Below are positions 47,190 to 61,563 of a stretch of DNA of 64,000 nt, one piece after another (position 1 is the first letter of the stretch; each line of letters begins with the position of its first letter). A model generated the notes under the pieces. That model was not told the DNA's origin and made no database searches. It saw only the letters and a list, made by a program, of their open reading frames with translations. Both the position numbers and the translations under genes were made by a program. Source of the DNA: Aplysia californica (taxonomy: Eukaryota; Mollusca; Gastropoda; Aplysiida; Aplysiidae); NCBI RefSeq assembly GCF_000002075.1, contig NW_004797469.1, positions 852,842 to 916,841 of the forward strand. The letters are read 5' to 3'.

Positions 47190-50100
47190 AGCCTCAGTCA
47201 CTTGTGTGGCTTGTATTTCTGCTCTGCCTCTCTCCAATATTCCATACTCCACCGACAATAGGCTAGTTCCCCTACACTCCATTTGAGTTGAGCAATACGT
47301 GCCCACTTTGGTCAAACGTCGACAAAAGGGCCCATCTTTCTTCGCCACACTCTCTAGTGAACGTGTCTTCATTCATCAAATACCTTAGGATGAAACTTTT
47401 CCAAAAAACACATCCACAATGCATACACACCATTTATACTTATTTTTACTTTCATCTTAAGAAAAGATGGAAAAGAAAAATGCACGATTACTTTACTTCT
47501 CGGGGAATAGAAAATCAGTTCAGGTCGTGCCTGTTTATGATTATTGCATCGTAGGCACTAACAATCTCAACTCACTACGAAAATCGGGAATCCTTTTTCA
47601 AGCATTGTCTGTAGTCTATCTGTAACATGTCATCAAGGGTGCTAAGCCTCAATCACTGGTGCGGCTTGCATCTCTGTGGCGCCTTTTTCCAACGTTCCAC
47701 ACTCCAGAGGTGCATCACGGACACTAGGCAAGGGTCCGCTATGGTCAAACGCAGTTACAAAAAGCCAATCTTTCTTCGCCACACAATCTTTCACATCTTT
47801 AATGTACGCGTCTTGCCCCATCGAATACCTTAGGAAGAAACTTTTACAAAAAACACATCCAAAATGCACACACGCCATTTATTCTTACTTTTACTCTCAT
47901 CTTTACAAATGATGAAAAACAAAAATGCACGCTTACTTTAACTTTAATTGTGGGGAAAAAGAAAAACATAGGCAATAACAATCTCAACTCACTACGAAAA
48001 TCGGGAATCCTTGTCTTAGCAGTGTCTGTAGTCTATCTGTAGCATGTCATCAAGGGTCCTAAGCCTCAGTCACTTGTGTGGCTTGTATTTCTGCTCTGCC
48101 TCTCTCCAATATTCCATACTCCACCGACAATAGGCTAGTTCCCCTACACTCCATTTGAGTTGAGCAATACGTGTCCACTTTGGTCAAACGTCGACAAAAG
48201 GGCCCATCTTTCTTCGCCACACTCTCTAGTGAACGTGTCTTCATTCATCAAATACCTTAGGATGAAACTTTTCCAAAAAACACATCCACAATGCATACAC
48301 ACCATTTATACTTATTTTTACTTTCATCTTAAGAAAAGATGGAAAAGAAAAATGCACGATTACTTTACTTCTCGGGGAATAGAAAATCAGTTCAGGTCGT
48401 GCCTGTTTATGATTATTGCATCGTAGGCACTAACAATCTCAACTCACTACGAAAATCGGGAATCCTTTTTCAAGCATTGTCTGTAGTCTATCTGTAACAT
48501 GTCATCAAGGGTGCTAAGCCTCAATCACTGGTGCGGCTTGCATCTCTGTGGCGCCTTTTTCCAACGTTCCACACTCCAGAGGTGCATCACGGACACTAGG
48601 CAAGGGTCCGCTATGGTCAAACGCAGTTACAAAAAGCCAATCTTTCTTCGCCACACAATCTTTCACATCTTTAATGTACGCGTCTTGCCCCATCGAATAC
48701 CTTAGGAAGAAACTTTTACAAAAAACACATCCAAAATGCACACACGCCATTTATTCTTACTTTTACTCTCATCTTTACAAATGATGAAAAACAAAAATGC
48801 ACGCTTACTTTAACTTTAATTGTGGGGAAAAAGAAAAACATAGGCAATAACAATCTCAACTCACTACGAAAATCGGGAATCCTTGTCTTAGCAGTGTCTG
48901 TAGTCTATCTGTAGCATGTCATCAAGGGTCCTAAGCCTCAGTCACTTGTGTGGCTTGTATTTCTGCTCTGCCTCTCTCCAATATTCCATACTCCACCGAC
49001 AATAGGCTAGTTCCCCTACACTCCATTTGAGTTGAGCAATACGTGCCCACTTTGGTCAAACGTCGACAAAAGGGCCCATCTTTCTTCGCCACACTCTCTA
49101 GTGAACGTGTCTTCATTCATCAAATACCTTAGGATGAAACTTTTCCAAAAAACACATCCACAATGCATACACACCATTTATACTTATTTTTACTTTCATC
49201 TTAAGAAAAGATGGAAAAGAAAAATGCACGATTACTTTACTTCTCGGGGAATAGAAAATCAGTTCAGGTCGTGCCTGTTTATGATTATTGCATCGTAGGC
49301 ACTAACAATCTCAACTCACTACGAAAATCGGGAATCCTTTTTCAAGCATTGTCTGTAGTCTATCTGTAACATGTCATCAAGGGTGCTAAGCCTCAATCAC
49401 TGGTGCGGCTTGCATCTCTGTGGCGCCTTTTTCCAACGTTCCACACTCCAGAGGTGCATCACGGACACTAGGCAAGGGTCCGCTATGGTCAAACGCAGTT
49501 ACAAAAAGCCAATCTTTCTTCGCCACACAATCTTTCACATCTTTAATGTACGCGTCTTGCCCCATCGAATACCTTAGGAAGAAACTTTTACAAAAAACAC
49601 ATCCAAAATGCACACACGCCATTTATTCTTATTTTTACTCTCATCTTTACAAATGATGCAAAACAAAAATGCACGCTTACTTTAACTTTAATTGTGGGGA
49701 AAAAGAAAAACATAGGCAATAACAATCTCAACTCACTACGAAAATCGGGAATCCTTGTCTTAGCAGTGTCTGTAGTCTATCTGTAGCATGTCATCAAGGG
49801 TCCTAAGCCTCAGTCACTTGTGTGGCTTGTATTTCTGCTCTGCCTCTCTCCAATATTCCATACTCCACCGACAATAGGCTAGTTCCCCTACACTCCATTT
49901 GAGTTGAGCAATACGTGCCCACTTTGGTCAAACGTCGACAAAAGGGCCCATCTTTCTTCGCCACACTCTCTAGTGAACGTGTCTTCATTCATCAAATACC
50001 TTAGGATGAAACTTTTCCAAAAAACACATCCACAATGCATACACACCATTTATACTTATTTTTACTTTCATCTTAAGAAAAGATGGAAAAGAAAAATGCA

Positions 50101-53100
50101 CGATTACTTTACTTCTCGGGGAATAGAAAATCAGTTCAGGTCGTGCCTGTTTATGATTATTGCATCGTAGGCACTAACAATCTCAACTCACTACGAAAAT
50201 CGGGAATCCTTTTTCAAGCATTGTCTGTAGTCTATCTGTAACATGTCATCAAGGGTGCTAAGCCTCAATCACTGGTGCGGCTTGCATCTCTGTGGCGCCT
50301 TTTTCCAACGTTCCACACTCCAGAGGTGCATCACGGACACTAGGCAAGGGTCCGCTATGGTCAAACGCAGTTACAAAAAGCCAATCTTTCTTCGCCACAC
50401 AATCTTTCACATCTTTAATGTACGCGTCTTGCCCCATCGAATACCTTAGGAAGAAACTTTTACAAAAAACACATCCAAAATGCACACACGCCATTTATTC
50501 TTACTTTTACTCTCATCTTTACAAATGATGAAAAACAAAAATGCACGCTTACTTTAACTTTAATTGTGGGGAAAAAGAAAAACATAGGCAATAACAATCT
50601 CAACTCACTACGAAAATCAGGAATCCTTGTCTTAGCAGTGTCTGTAGTCTATCTGTAGCATGTCATCAAGGGTCCTAAGCCTCAGTCACTTGTGTGGCTT
50701 GTATTTCTGCTCTGCCTCTCTCCAATATTCCATACTCCACCGACAATAGGCTAGTTCCCCTACACTCCATTTGAGTTGAGCAATACGTGTCCACTTTGGT
50801 CAAACGTCGACAAAAGGGCCCATCTTTCTTCGCCACACTCTCTAGTGAACGTGTCTTCATTCATCAAATACCTTAGGATGAAACTTTTCCAAAAAACACA
50901 TCCACAATGCATACACACCATTTATACTTATTTTTACTTTCATCTTAAGAAAAGATGGAAAAGAAAAATGCACGATTACTTTACTTCTCGGGGAATAGAA
51001 AATCAGTTCAGGTCGTGCCTGTTTATGATTATTGCATCGTAGGCACTAACAATCTCAACTCACTACGAAAATCGGGAATCCTTTTTCAAGCATTGTCTGT
51101 AGTCTATCTGTAACATGTCATCAAGGGTGCTAAGCCTCAATCACTGGTGCGGCTTGCATCTCTGTGGCGCCTTTTTCCAACGTTCCACACTCCAGAGGTG
51201 CATCACGGACACTAGGCAAGGGTCCGCTATGGTCAAACGCAGTTACAAAAAGCCAATCTTTCTTCGCCACACAATCTTTCACATCTTTAATGTACGCGTC
51301 TTGCCCCATCGAATACCTTAGGAAGAAACTTTTACAAAAAACACATCCAAAATGCACACACGCCATTTATTCTTACTTTTACTCTCATCTTTACAAATGA
51401 TGAAAAACAAAAATGCACGCTTACTTTAACTTTAATTGTGGGGAAAAAGAAAAACATAGGCAATAACAATCTCAACTCACTACGAAAATCGGGAATCCTT
51501 GTCTTAGCAGTGTCTGTAGTCTATCTGTAGCATGTCATCAAGGGTCCTAAGCCTCAATCACTTATGTGGCTTGTATTTCTGCTCTGCCTCTCTCCAATAT
51601 TCCATACTCCACCGACAATAGGCTAGTTCCCCTACACTCCATTTGAGTTGAGCAATACGTGTCCACTTTGGTCAAACGTCGACAAAAGGGCCCATCTTTC
51701 TTCGCCACACTCTCTAGTGAACGTGTCTTCATTCATCAAATACCTTAGGATGAAACTTTTCCAAAAAACACATCCACAATGCATACACACCATTTATACT
51801 TATTTTTACTTTCATCTTAAGAAAAGATGGAAAAGAAAAATGCACGATTACTTTACTTCTCGGGGAATAGAAAATCAGTTCAGGTCGTGCCTGTTTATGA
51901 TTATTGCATCGTAGGCACTAACAATCTCAACTCACTACGAAAATCGGGAATCCTTTTTCAAGCATTGTCTGTAGTCTATCTGTAACATGTCATCAAGGGT
52001 GCTAAGCCTCAATCACTGGTGCGGCTTGCATCTCTGTGGCGCCTTTTTCCAACGTTCCACACTCCAGAGGTGCATCACGGACACTAGGCAAGGGTCCGCT
52101 ATGGTCAAACGCAGTTACAAAAAGCCAATCTTTCTTCGCCACACAATCTTTCACATCTTTAATGTACGCGTCTTGCCCCATCGAATACCTTAGGAAGAAA
52201 CTTTTACAAAAAACACATCCAAAATGCACACACGCCATTTATTCTTACTTTTACTCTCATCTTTACAAATGATGAAAAACAAAAATGCACGCTTACTTTA
52301 ACTTTAATTGTGGGGAAAAAGAAAAACATAGGCAATAACAATCTCAACTCACTACGAAAATCGGGAATCCTTGTCTTAGCAGTGTCTGTAGTCTATCTGT
52401 AGCATGTCATCAAGGGTCCTAAGCCTCAGTCACTTGTGTGGCTTGTATTTCTGCTCTGCCTCTCTCCAATATTCCATACTCCACCGACAATAGGCTAGTT
52501 CCCCTACACTCCATTTGAGTTGAGCAATACGTGCCCACTTTGGTCAAACGTCGACAAAAGGGCCCATCTTTCTTCGCCACACTCTCTAGTGAACGTGTCT
52601 TCATTCATCAAATACCTTAGGATGAAACTTTTCCAAAAAACACATCCACAATGCATACACACCATTTATACTTATTTTTACTTTCATCTTAAGAAAAGAT
52701 GGAAAAGAAAAATGCACGATTACTTTACTTCTCGGGGAATAGAAAATCAGTTCAGGTCGTGCCTGTTTATGATTATTGCATCGTAGGCACTAACAATCTC
52801 AACTCACTACGAAAATCGGGAATCCTTTTTCAAGCATTGTCTGTAGTCTATCTGTAACATGTCATCAAGGGTGCTAAGCCTCAATCACTGGTGCGGCTTG
52901 CATCTCTGTGGCGCCTTTTTCCAACGTTCCACACTCCAGAGGTGCATCACGGACACTAGGCAAGGGTCCGCTATGGTCAAACGCAGTTACAAAAAGCCAA
53001 TCTTTCTTCGCCACACAATCTTTCACATCTTTAATGTACGCGTCTTGCCCCATCGAATACCTTAGGAAGAAACTTTTACAAAAAACACATCCAAAATGCA

Positions 53101-53284
53101 CACACGCCATTTATTCTTACTTTTACTCTCATCTTTACAAATGATGAAAAACAAAAATGCACGCTTACTTTAACTTTAATTGTGGGGAAAAAGAAAAACA
53201 TAGGCAATAACAATCTCAACTCACTACGAAAATCAGGAATCCTTGTCTTAGCAGTGTCTGTAGTCTATCTGTAGCATGTCATCA
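47190..53284 (+). repeat. local block of seven near-identical 872-bp units
   Basis: Seven consecutive B monomers carry TTTTCCAAAAAAC and GCACGATTAC. The seven A monomers starting 47634-52866 carry GTACGCGTCTTGCC and AAGCCAATC. All spacings are exactly 872, and none of these four variants occurs elsewhere in the window. A few sites still vary inside the block (ACGTGCCCAC against ACGTGTCCAC). Confidence 0.92.
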
Positions 53285-55481
53285 AGGGTCCTAAGCCTCA
53301 GTCACTTGTGTGGCTTGTATTTCTGCTCTGCCTCTCTCCAATATTCCATACTCCACCGACAATAGGCTAGTTCCCCTACACTCCATTTGAGTTGAGCAAT
53401 ACGTGTCCACTTTGGTCAAACGTCGACAAAAGGGCCCATCTTTCTTCGCCACACTCTCTAGTGAACGTGTCTTCATTCATCAAATACCTTAGGATGAAAC
53501 TTTTACAAAAAACACATCCACAATGCATACACACCATTTATACTTATTTTTACTTTCATCTTAAGAAAAGATGGAAAAGAAAAATGCACGGTTACTTTAC
53601 TTCTCGGGGAATAGAAAATCAGTTCAGGTCGTGCCTGTTTATGATTATTGCATCGTAGGCACTAACAATCTCAACTCACTACGAAAATCGGGAATCCTTT
53701 TTCAAGCATTGTCTGTAGTCTATCTGTAACATGTCATCAAGGGTGCTAAGCCTCAATCACTGGTGCGGCTTGCATCTCTGTGGCGCCTTTTTCCAACGTT
53801 CCACACTCCAGAGGTGCATCACGGACACTAGGCAAGGGTCCGCTATGGTCAAACGCAGTTACAAAAAGCCCATCTTTCTTCGCCACACAATCTTTCACAT
53901 CTTTAATGTACGTGTCTTCCCCCATCGAATACCTTAGGAAGAAACTTTTACAAAAAACACATCCAAAATGCACACACGCCATTTATTCTTATTTTTACTC
54001 TCATCTTTACAAATGATGCAAAACAAAAATGCACGCTTACTTTAACTTTAATTGTGGGGAAAAAGAAAAACATAGGCAATAACAATCTCAACTCACTACG
54101 AAAATCGGGAATCCTTGTCTTAGCAGTGTCTGTAGTCTATCTGTAGCATGTCATCAAGGGTCCTAAGCCTCAGTCACTTGTGTGGCTTGTATTTCTGCTC
54201 TGCCTCTCTCCAATATTCCATACTCCACCGACAATAGGCTAGTTCCCCTACACTCCATTTGAGTTGAGCAATACGTGTCCACTTTGGTCAAACGTCGACA
54301 AAAGGGCCCATCTTTCTTCGCCACACTCTCTAGTGAACGTGTCTTCATTCATCAAATACCTTAGGATGAAACTTTTACAAAAAACACATCCACAATGCAT
54401 ACACACCATTTATACTTATTTTTACTTTCATCTTAAGAAAAGATGGAAAAGAAAAATGCACGGTTACTTTACTTCTCGGGGAATAGAAAATCAGTTCAGG
54501 TCGTGCCTGTTTATGATTATTGCATCGTAGGCACTAACAATCTCAACTCACTACGAAAATCGGGAATCCTTTTTCAAGCATTGTCTGTAGTCTATCTGTA
54601 ACATGTCATCAAGGGTGCTAAGCCTCAATCACTGGTGCGGCTTGCATCTCTGTGGCGCCTTTTTCCAACGTTCCACACTCCAGAGGTGCATCACGGACAC
54701 TAGGCAAGGGTCCGCTATGGTCAAACGCAGTTACAAAAAGCCCATCTTTCTTCGCCACACAATCTTTCACATCTTTAATGTACGTGTCTTCCCCCATCGA
54801 ATACCTTAGGAAGAAACTTTTACAAAAAACACATCCAAAATGCACACACGCCATTTATTCTTATTTTTACTCTCATCTTTACAAATGATGCAAAACAAAA
54901 ATGCACGCTTACTTTAACTTTAATTGTGGGGAAAAAGAAAAACATAGGCAATAACAATCTCAACTCACTACGAAAATCGGGAATCCTTGTCTTAGCAGTG
55001 TCTGTAGTCTATCTGTAGCATGTCATCAAGGGTCCTAAGCCTCAGTCACTTGTGTGGCTTGTATTTCTGCTCTGCCTCTCTCCAATATTCCATACTCCAC
55101 CGACAATAGGCTAGTTCCCCTACACTCCATTTGAGTTGAGCAATACGTGTCCACTTTGGTCAAACGTCGACAAAAGGGCCCATCTTTCTTCGCCACACTC
55201 TCTAGTGAACGTGTCTTCATTCATCAAATACCTTAGGATGAAACTTTTACAAAAAACACATCCACAATGCATACACACCATTTATACTTATTTTTACTTT
55301 CATCTTAAGAAAAGATGGAAAAGAAAAATGCACGGTTACTTTACTTCTCGGGGAATAGAAAATCAGTTCAGGTCGTGCCTGTTTATGATTATTGCATCGT
55401 AGGCACTAACAATCTCAACTCACTACGAAAATCGGGAATCCTTTTTCAAGCATTGTCTGTAGTCTATCTGTAACATGTCAT

Positions 55482-58400
55482 CAAGGGTGCTAAGCCTCAA
55501 TCACTGGTGCGGCTTGCATCTCTGTGGCGCCTTTTTCCAACGTTCCACACTCCAGAGGTGCATCACGGACACTAGGCAAGGGTCCGTTATGGTCAAACGC
55601 AGTTACAAAAAGCCCATCTTTCTTCGACACACAATCTTTCACATCTTTAATGTACGTGTCTTGCCCCATCGAATACCTTAGGAAGAAACTTTTACAAAAA
55701 ACACATCCAAAATGCACACATGCCATTTATACTTATTTTTACTCTCACCTTTACAAATGATGAAAAGAAAAATGCACGCTTACTTTAATTGTGGGGAAAA
55801 AGAAAAACATAGGCAATAACAATCTCAACTCACTACGAAAATCGGGAATCCTTGTCTTAGCAGTGTCTGTAGTCTATCTGTAGCATGTCATCAAGGGTCC
55901 TAAGCCTCAATCACTTATGTGGCTTGTATTTCTGCTCTGCCTCTCTCCAATATTCCATACTCCACCGACAATAGGCTAGTTCCCCTACACTCCATTTGAG
56001 TTGAGCAATACGTGTCCACTTTGGTCAAACGTCGACAAAAGGGCCCATCTTTCTTCGCCACACTCTCTAGTGAACGTGTCTTCATTCATCAAATACCTTA
56101 GGATGAAACTTTTACAAAAAACACATCCACAATGCATACACACCATTTATACTTATTTTTACTTTCATCTTAAGAAAAGATGGAAAAGAAAAATGCACGG
56201 TTACTTTACTTCTCGGGGAATAGAAAATCAGTTCAGGTCGTGCCTGTTTATGATTATTGCATCGTAGGCACTAACAATCTCAACTCACTACGAAAATCGG
56301 GAATCCTTTTTCAAGCATTGTCTGTAGTCTATCTGTAACATGTCATCAAGGGTGCTAAGCCTCAATCACTGGTGCGGCTTGCATCTCTGTGGCGCCTTTT
56401 TCCAACGTTCCACACTCCAGAGGTGCATCACGGACACTAGGCAAGGGTCCGCTATGGTCAAACGCAGTTACAAAAAGCCCATCTTTCTTCGCCACACAAT
56501 CTTTCACATCTTTAATGTACGTGTCTTCCCCCATCGAATACCTTAGGAAGAAACTTTTACAAAAAACACATCCAAAATGCACACACGCCATTTATTCTTA
56601 TTTTTACTCTCATCTTTACAAATGATGAAAAACAAAAATGCACGCTTACTTTAACTTTAATTGTGGGGAAAAAGAAAAACATAGGCAATAACAATCTCAA
56701 CTCACTACGAAAATCGGGAATCCTTGTCTTAGCAGTGTCTGTAGTCTATCTGTAGCATGTCATCAAGGGTCCTAAGCCTCAGTCACTTGTGTGGCTTGTA
56801 TTTCTGCTCTGCCTCTCTCCAATATTCCATACTCCACCGACAATAGGCTAGTTCCCCTACACTCCATTTGAGTTGAGCAATACGTGTCCACTTTGGTCAA
56901 ACGTCGACAAAAGGGCCCATCTTTCTTCGCCACACTCTCTAGTGAACGTGTCTTCATTCATCAAATACCTTAGGATGAAACTTTTACAAAAAACACATCC
57001 ACAATGCATACACACCATTTATACTTATTTTTACTTTCATCTTAAGAAAAGATGGAAAAGAAAAATGCACGGTTACTTTACTTCTCGGGGAATAGAAAAT
57101 CAGTTCAGGTCGTGCCTGTTTATGATTATTGCATCGTAGGCACTAACAATCTCAACTCACTACGAAAATCGGGAATCCTTTTTCAAGCATTGTCTGTAGT
57201 CTATCTGTAACATGTCATCAAGGGTGCTAAGCCTCAATCACTGGTGCGGCTTGCATCTCTGTGGCGCCTTTTTCCAACGTTCCACACTCCAGAGGTGCAT
57301 CACGGACACTAGGCAAGGGTCCGTTATGGTCAAACGCAGTTACAAAAAGCCCATCTTTCTTCGACACACAATCTTTCACATCTTTAATGTACGTGTCTTG
57401 CCCCATCGAATACCTTAGGAAGAAACTTTTACAAAAAACACATCCAAAATGCACACACGCCATTTATTCTTATTTTTACTCTCATCTTTACAAATGATGC
57501 AAAACAAAAATGCACGCTTACTTTAACTTTAATTGTGGGGAAAAAGAAAAACATAGGCAATAACAATCTCAACTCACTACGAAAATCAGGAATCCTTGTC
57601 TTAGCAGTGTCTGTAGTCTATCTGTAGCATGTCATCAAGGGTCCTAAGCCTCAGTCACTTGTGTGGCTTGTATTTCTGCTCTGCCTCTCTCCAATATTCC
57701 ATACTCCACCGACAATAGGCTAGTTCCCCTACACTCCATTTGAGTTGAGCAATACGTGTCCACTTTGGTCAAACGTCGACAAAAGGGCCCATCTTTCTTC
57801 GCCACACTCTCTAGTGAACGTGTCTTCATTCATCAAATACCTTAGGATGAAACTTTTACAAAAAACACATCCACAATGCATACACACCATTTATACTTAT
57901 TTTTACTTTCATCTTAAGAAAAGATGGAAAAGAAAAATGCACGGTTACTTTACTTCTCGGGGAATAGAAAATCAGTTCAGGTCGTGCCTGTTTATGATTA
58001 TTGCATCGTAGGCACTAACAATCTCAACTCACTACGAAAATCGGGAATCCTTTTTCAAGCATTGTCTGTAGTCTATCTGTAACATGTCATCAAGGGTGCT
58101 AAGCCTCAATCACTGGTGCGGCTTGCATCTCTGTGGCGCCTTTTTCCAACGTTCCACACTCCAGAGGTGCATCACGGACACTAGGCAAGGGTCCGCTATG
58201 GTCAAACGCAGTTACAAAAAGCCCATCTTTCTTCGCCACACAATCTTTCACATCTTTAATGTACGTGTCTTCCCCCATCGAATACCTTAGGAAGAAACTT
58301 TTACAAAAAACACATCCAAAATGCACACACGCCATTTATTCTTATTTTTACTCTCATCTTTACAAATGATGCAAAACAAAAATGCACGCTTACTTTAACT

Positions 58401-61400
58401 TTAATTGTGGGGAAAAAGAAAAACATAGGCAATAACAATCTCAACTCACTACGAAAATCGGGAATCCTTGTCTTAGCAGTGTCTGTAGTCTATCTGTAGC
58501 ATGTCATCAAGGGTCCTAAGCCTCAATCACTTATGTGGCTTGTATTTCTGCTCTGCCTCTCTCCAATATTCCATACTCCACCGACAATAGGCTAGTTCCC
58601 CTACACTCCATTTGAGTTGAGCAATACGTGTCCACTTTGGTCAAACGTCGACAAAAGGGCCCATCTTTCTTCGCCACACTCTCTAGTGAACGTGTCTTCA
58701 TTCATCAAATACCTTAGGATGAAACTTTTACAAAAAACACATCCACAATGCATACACACCATTTATACTTATTTTTACTTTCATCTTAAGAAAAGATGGA
58801 AAAGAAAAATGCACGGTTACTTTACTTCTCGGGGAATAGAAAATCAGTTCAGGTCGTGCCTGTTTATGATTATTGCATCGTAGGCACTAACAATCTCAAC
58901 TCACTACGAAAATCGGGAATCCTTTTTCAAGCATTGTCTGTAGTCTATCTGTAACATGTCATCAAGGGTGCTAAGCCTCAATCACTGGTGCGGCTTGCAT
59001 CTCTGTGGCGCCTTTTTCCAACGTTCCACACTCCAGAGGTGCATCACGGACACTAGGCAAGGGTCCGTTATGGTCAAACGCAGTTACAAAAAGCCCATCT
59101 TTCTTCGCCACACAATCTTTCACATCTTTAATGTACGTGTCTTGCCCCATCGAATACCTTAGGAAGAAACTTTTACAAAAAACACATCCAAAATGCACAC
59201 ATGCCATTTATACTTATTTTTACTCTCACCTTTACAAATGATGAAAAGAAAAATGCACGCTTACTTTAATTGTGGGGAAAAAGAAAAACATAGGCAATAA
59301 CAATCTCAACTCACTACGAAAATCGGGAATCCTTGTCTTAGCAGTGTCTGTAGTCTATCTGTAGCATGTCATCAAGGGTCCTAAGCCTCAATCACTTATG
59401 TGGCTTGTATTTCTGCTCTGCCTCTCTCCAATATTCCATACTCCACCGACAATAGGCTAGTTCCCCTACACTCCATTTGAGTTGAGCAATACGTGTCCAC
59501 TTTGGTCAAACGTCGACAAAAGGGCCCATCTTTCTTCGCCACACTCTCTAGTGAACGTGTCTTCATTCATCAAATACCTTAGGATGAAACTTTTACAAAA
59601 AACACATCCACAATGCATACACACCATTTATACTTATTTTTACTTTCATCTTAAGAAAAGATGGAAAAGAAAAATGCACGGTTACTTTACTTCTCGGGGA
59701 ATAGAAAATCAGTTCAGGTCGTGCCTGTTTATGATTATTGCATCGTAGGCACTAACAATCTCAACTCACTACGAAAATCGGGAATCCTTTTTCAAGCATT
59801 GTCTGTAGTCTATCTGTAACATGTCATCAAGGGTGCTAAGCCTCAATCACTGGTGCGGCTTGCATCTCTGTGGCGCCTTTTTCCAACGTTCCACACTCCA
59901 GAGGTGCATCACGGACACTAGGCAAGGGTCCGCTATGGTCAAACGCAGTTACAAAAAGCCCATCTTTCTTCGCCACACAATCTTTCACATCTTTAATGTA
60001 CGTGTCTTCCCCCATCGAATACCTTAGGAAGAAACTTTTACAAAAAACACATCCAAAATGCACACACGCCATTTATTCTTATTTTTACTCTCATCTTTAC
60101 AAATGATGCAAAACAAAAATGCACGCTTACTTTAACTTTAATTGTGGGGAAAAAGAAAAACATAGGCAATAACAATCTCAACTCACTACGAAAATCGGGA
60201 ATCCTTGTCTTAGCAGTGTCTGTAGTCTATCTGTAGCATGTCATCAAGGGTCCTAAGCCTCAATCACTTATGTGGCTTGTATTTCTGCTCTGCCTCTCTC
60301 CAATATTCCATACTCCACCGACAATAGGCTAGTTCCCCTACACTCCATTTGAGTTGAGCAATACGTGTCCACTTTGGTCAAACGTCGACAAAAGGGCCCA
60401 TCTTTCTTCGCCACACTCTCTAGTGAACGTGTCTTCATTCATCAAATACCTTAGGATGAAACTTTTACAAAAAACACATCCACAATGCATACACACCATT
60501 TATACTTATTTTTACTTTCATCTTAAGAAAAGATGGAAAAGAAAAATGCACGGTTACTTTACTTCTCGGGGAATAGAAAATCAGTTCAGGTCGTGCCTGT
60601 TTATGATTATTGCATCGTAGGCACTAACAATCTCAACTCACTACGAAAATCGGGAATCCTTTTTCAAGCATTGTCTGTAGTCTATCTGTAACATGTCATC
60701 AAGGGTGCTAAGCCTCAATCACTGGTGCGGCTTGCATCTCTGTGGCGCCTTTTTCCAACGTTCCACACTCCAGAGGTGCATCACGGACACTAGGCAAGGG
60801 TCCGTTATGGTCAAACGCAGTTACAAAAAGCCCATCTTTCTTCGCCACACAATCTTTCACATCTTTAATGTACGTGTCTTGCCCCATCGAATACCTTAGG
60901 AAGAAACTTTTACAAAAAACACATCCAAAATGCACACATGCCATTTATACTTATTTTTACTCTCACCTTTACAAATGATGAAAAGAAAAATGCACGCTTA
61001 CTTTAATTGTGGGGAAAAAGAAAAACATAGGCAATAACAATCTCAACTCACTACGAAAATCGGGAATCCTTGTCTTAGCAGTGTCTGTAGTCTATCTGTA
61101 GCATGTCATCAAGGGTCCTAAGCCTCAGTCACTTGTGTGGCTTGTATTTCTGCTCTGCCTCTCTCCAATATTCCATACTCCACCGACAATAGGCTAGTTC
61201 CCCTACACTCCATTTGAGTTGAGCAATACGTGTCCACTTTGGTCAAACGTCGACAAAAGGGCCCATCTTTCTTCGCCACACTCTCTAGTGAACGTGTCTT
61301 CATTCATCAAATACCTTAGGATGAAATTTAAAAAAAAACACATCCACAATGCATACACACCATATATACTTATTTTTACTTTCATCTTAAGAAAAGATGG

Positions 61401-61563
61401 AAAAGAAAAATGCACGGTTACTTTACTTCTTGGGGAATAGAAAATCAGTTCAGGTCGTGCCTGTTTATGATTATTGCATCGTAGGCACTAACAATCTCAA
61501 CTCACTACGAAAATCGGGAATCCTTTTTCAAGCATTGTCTGTAGTCTATCTGTAACATGTCAT
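55482..61563 (+). repeat. two-unit (about 1.74 kb) higher-order alternation
   Basis: A monomers alternate between a type with GTCCGTTATGG plus GTCTTGCCCC (55482, 57219, 58963, 60700) and one with GTCCGCTATGG plus GTCTTCCCCC (56347, 58091, 59828). Like-to-like spacing is 1737, 1744 and 1737. Two of the first type (55482, 57219) also share CTTCGACACAC where others read CTTCGCCACAC. Confidence 0.85.
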
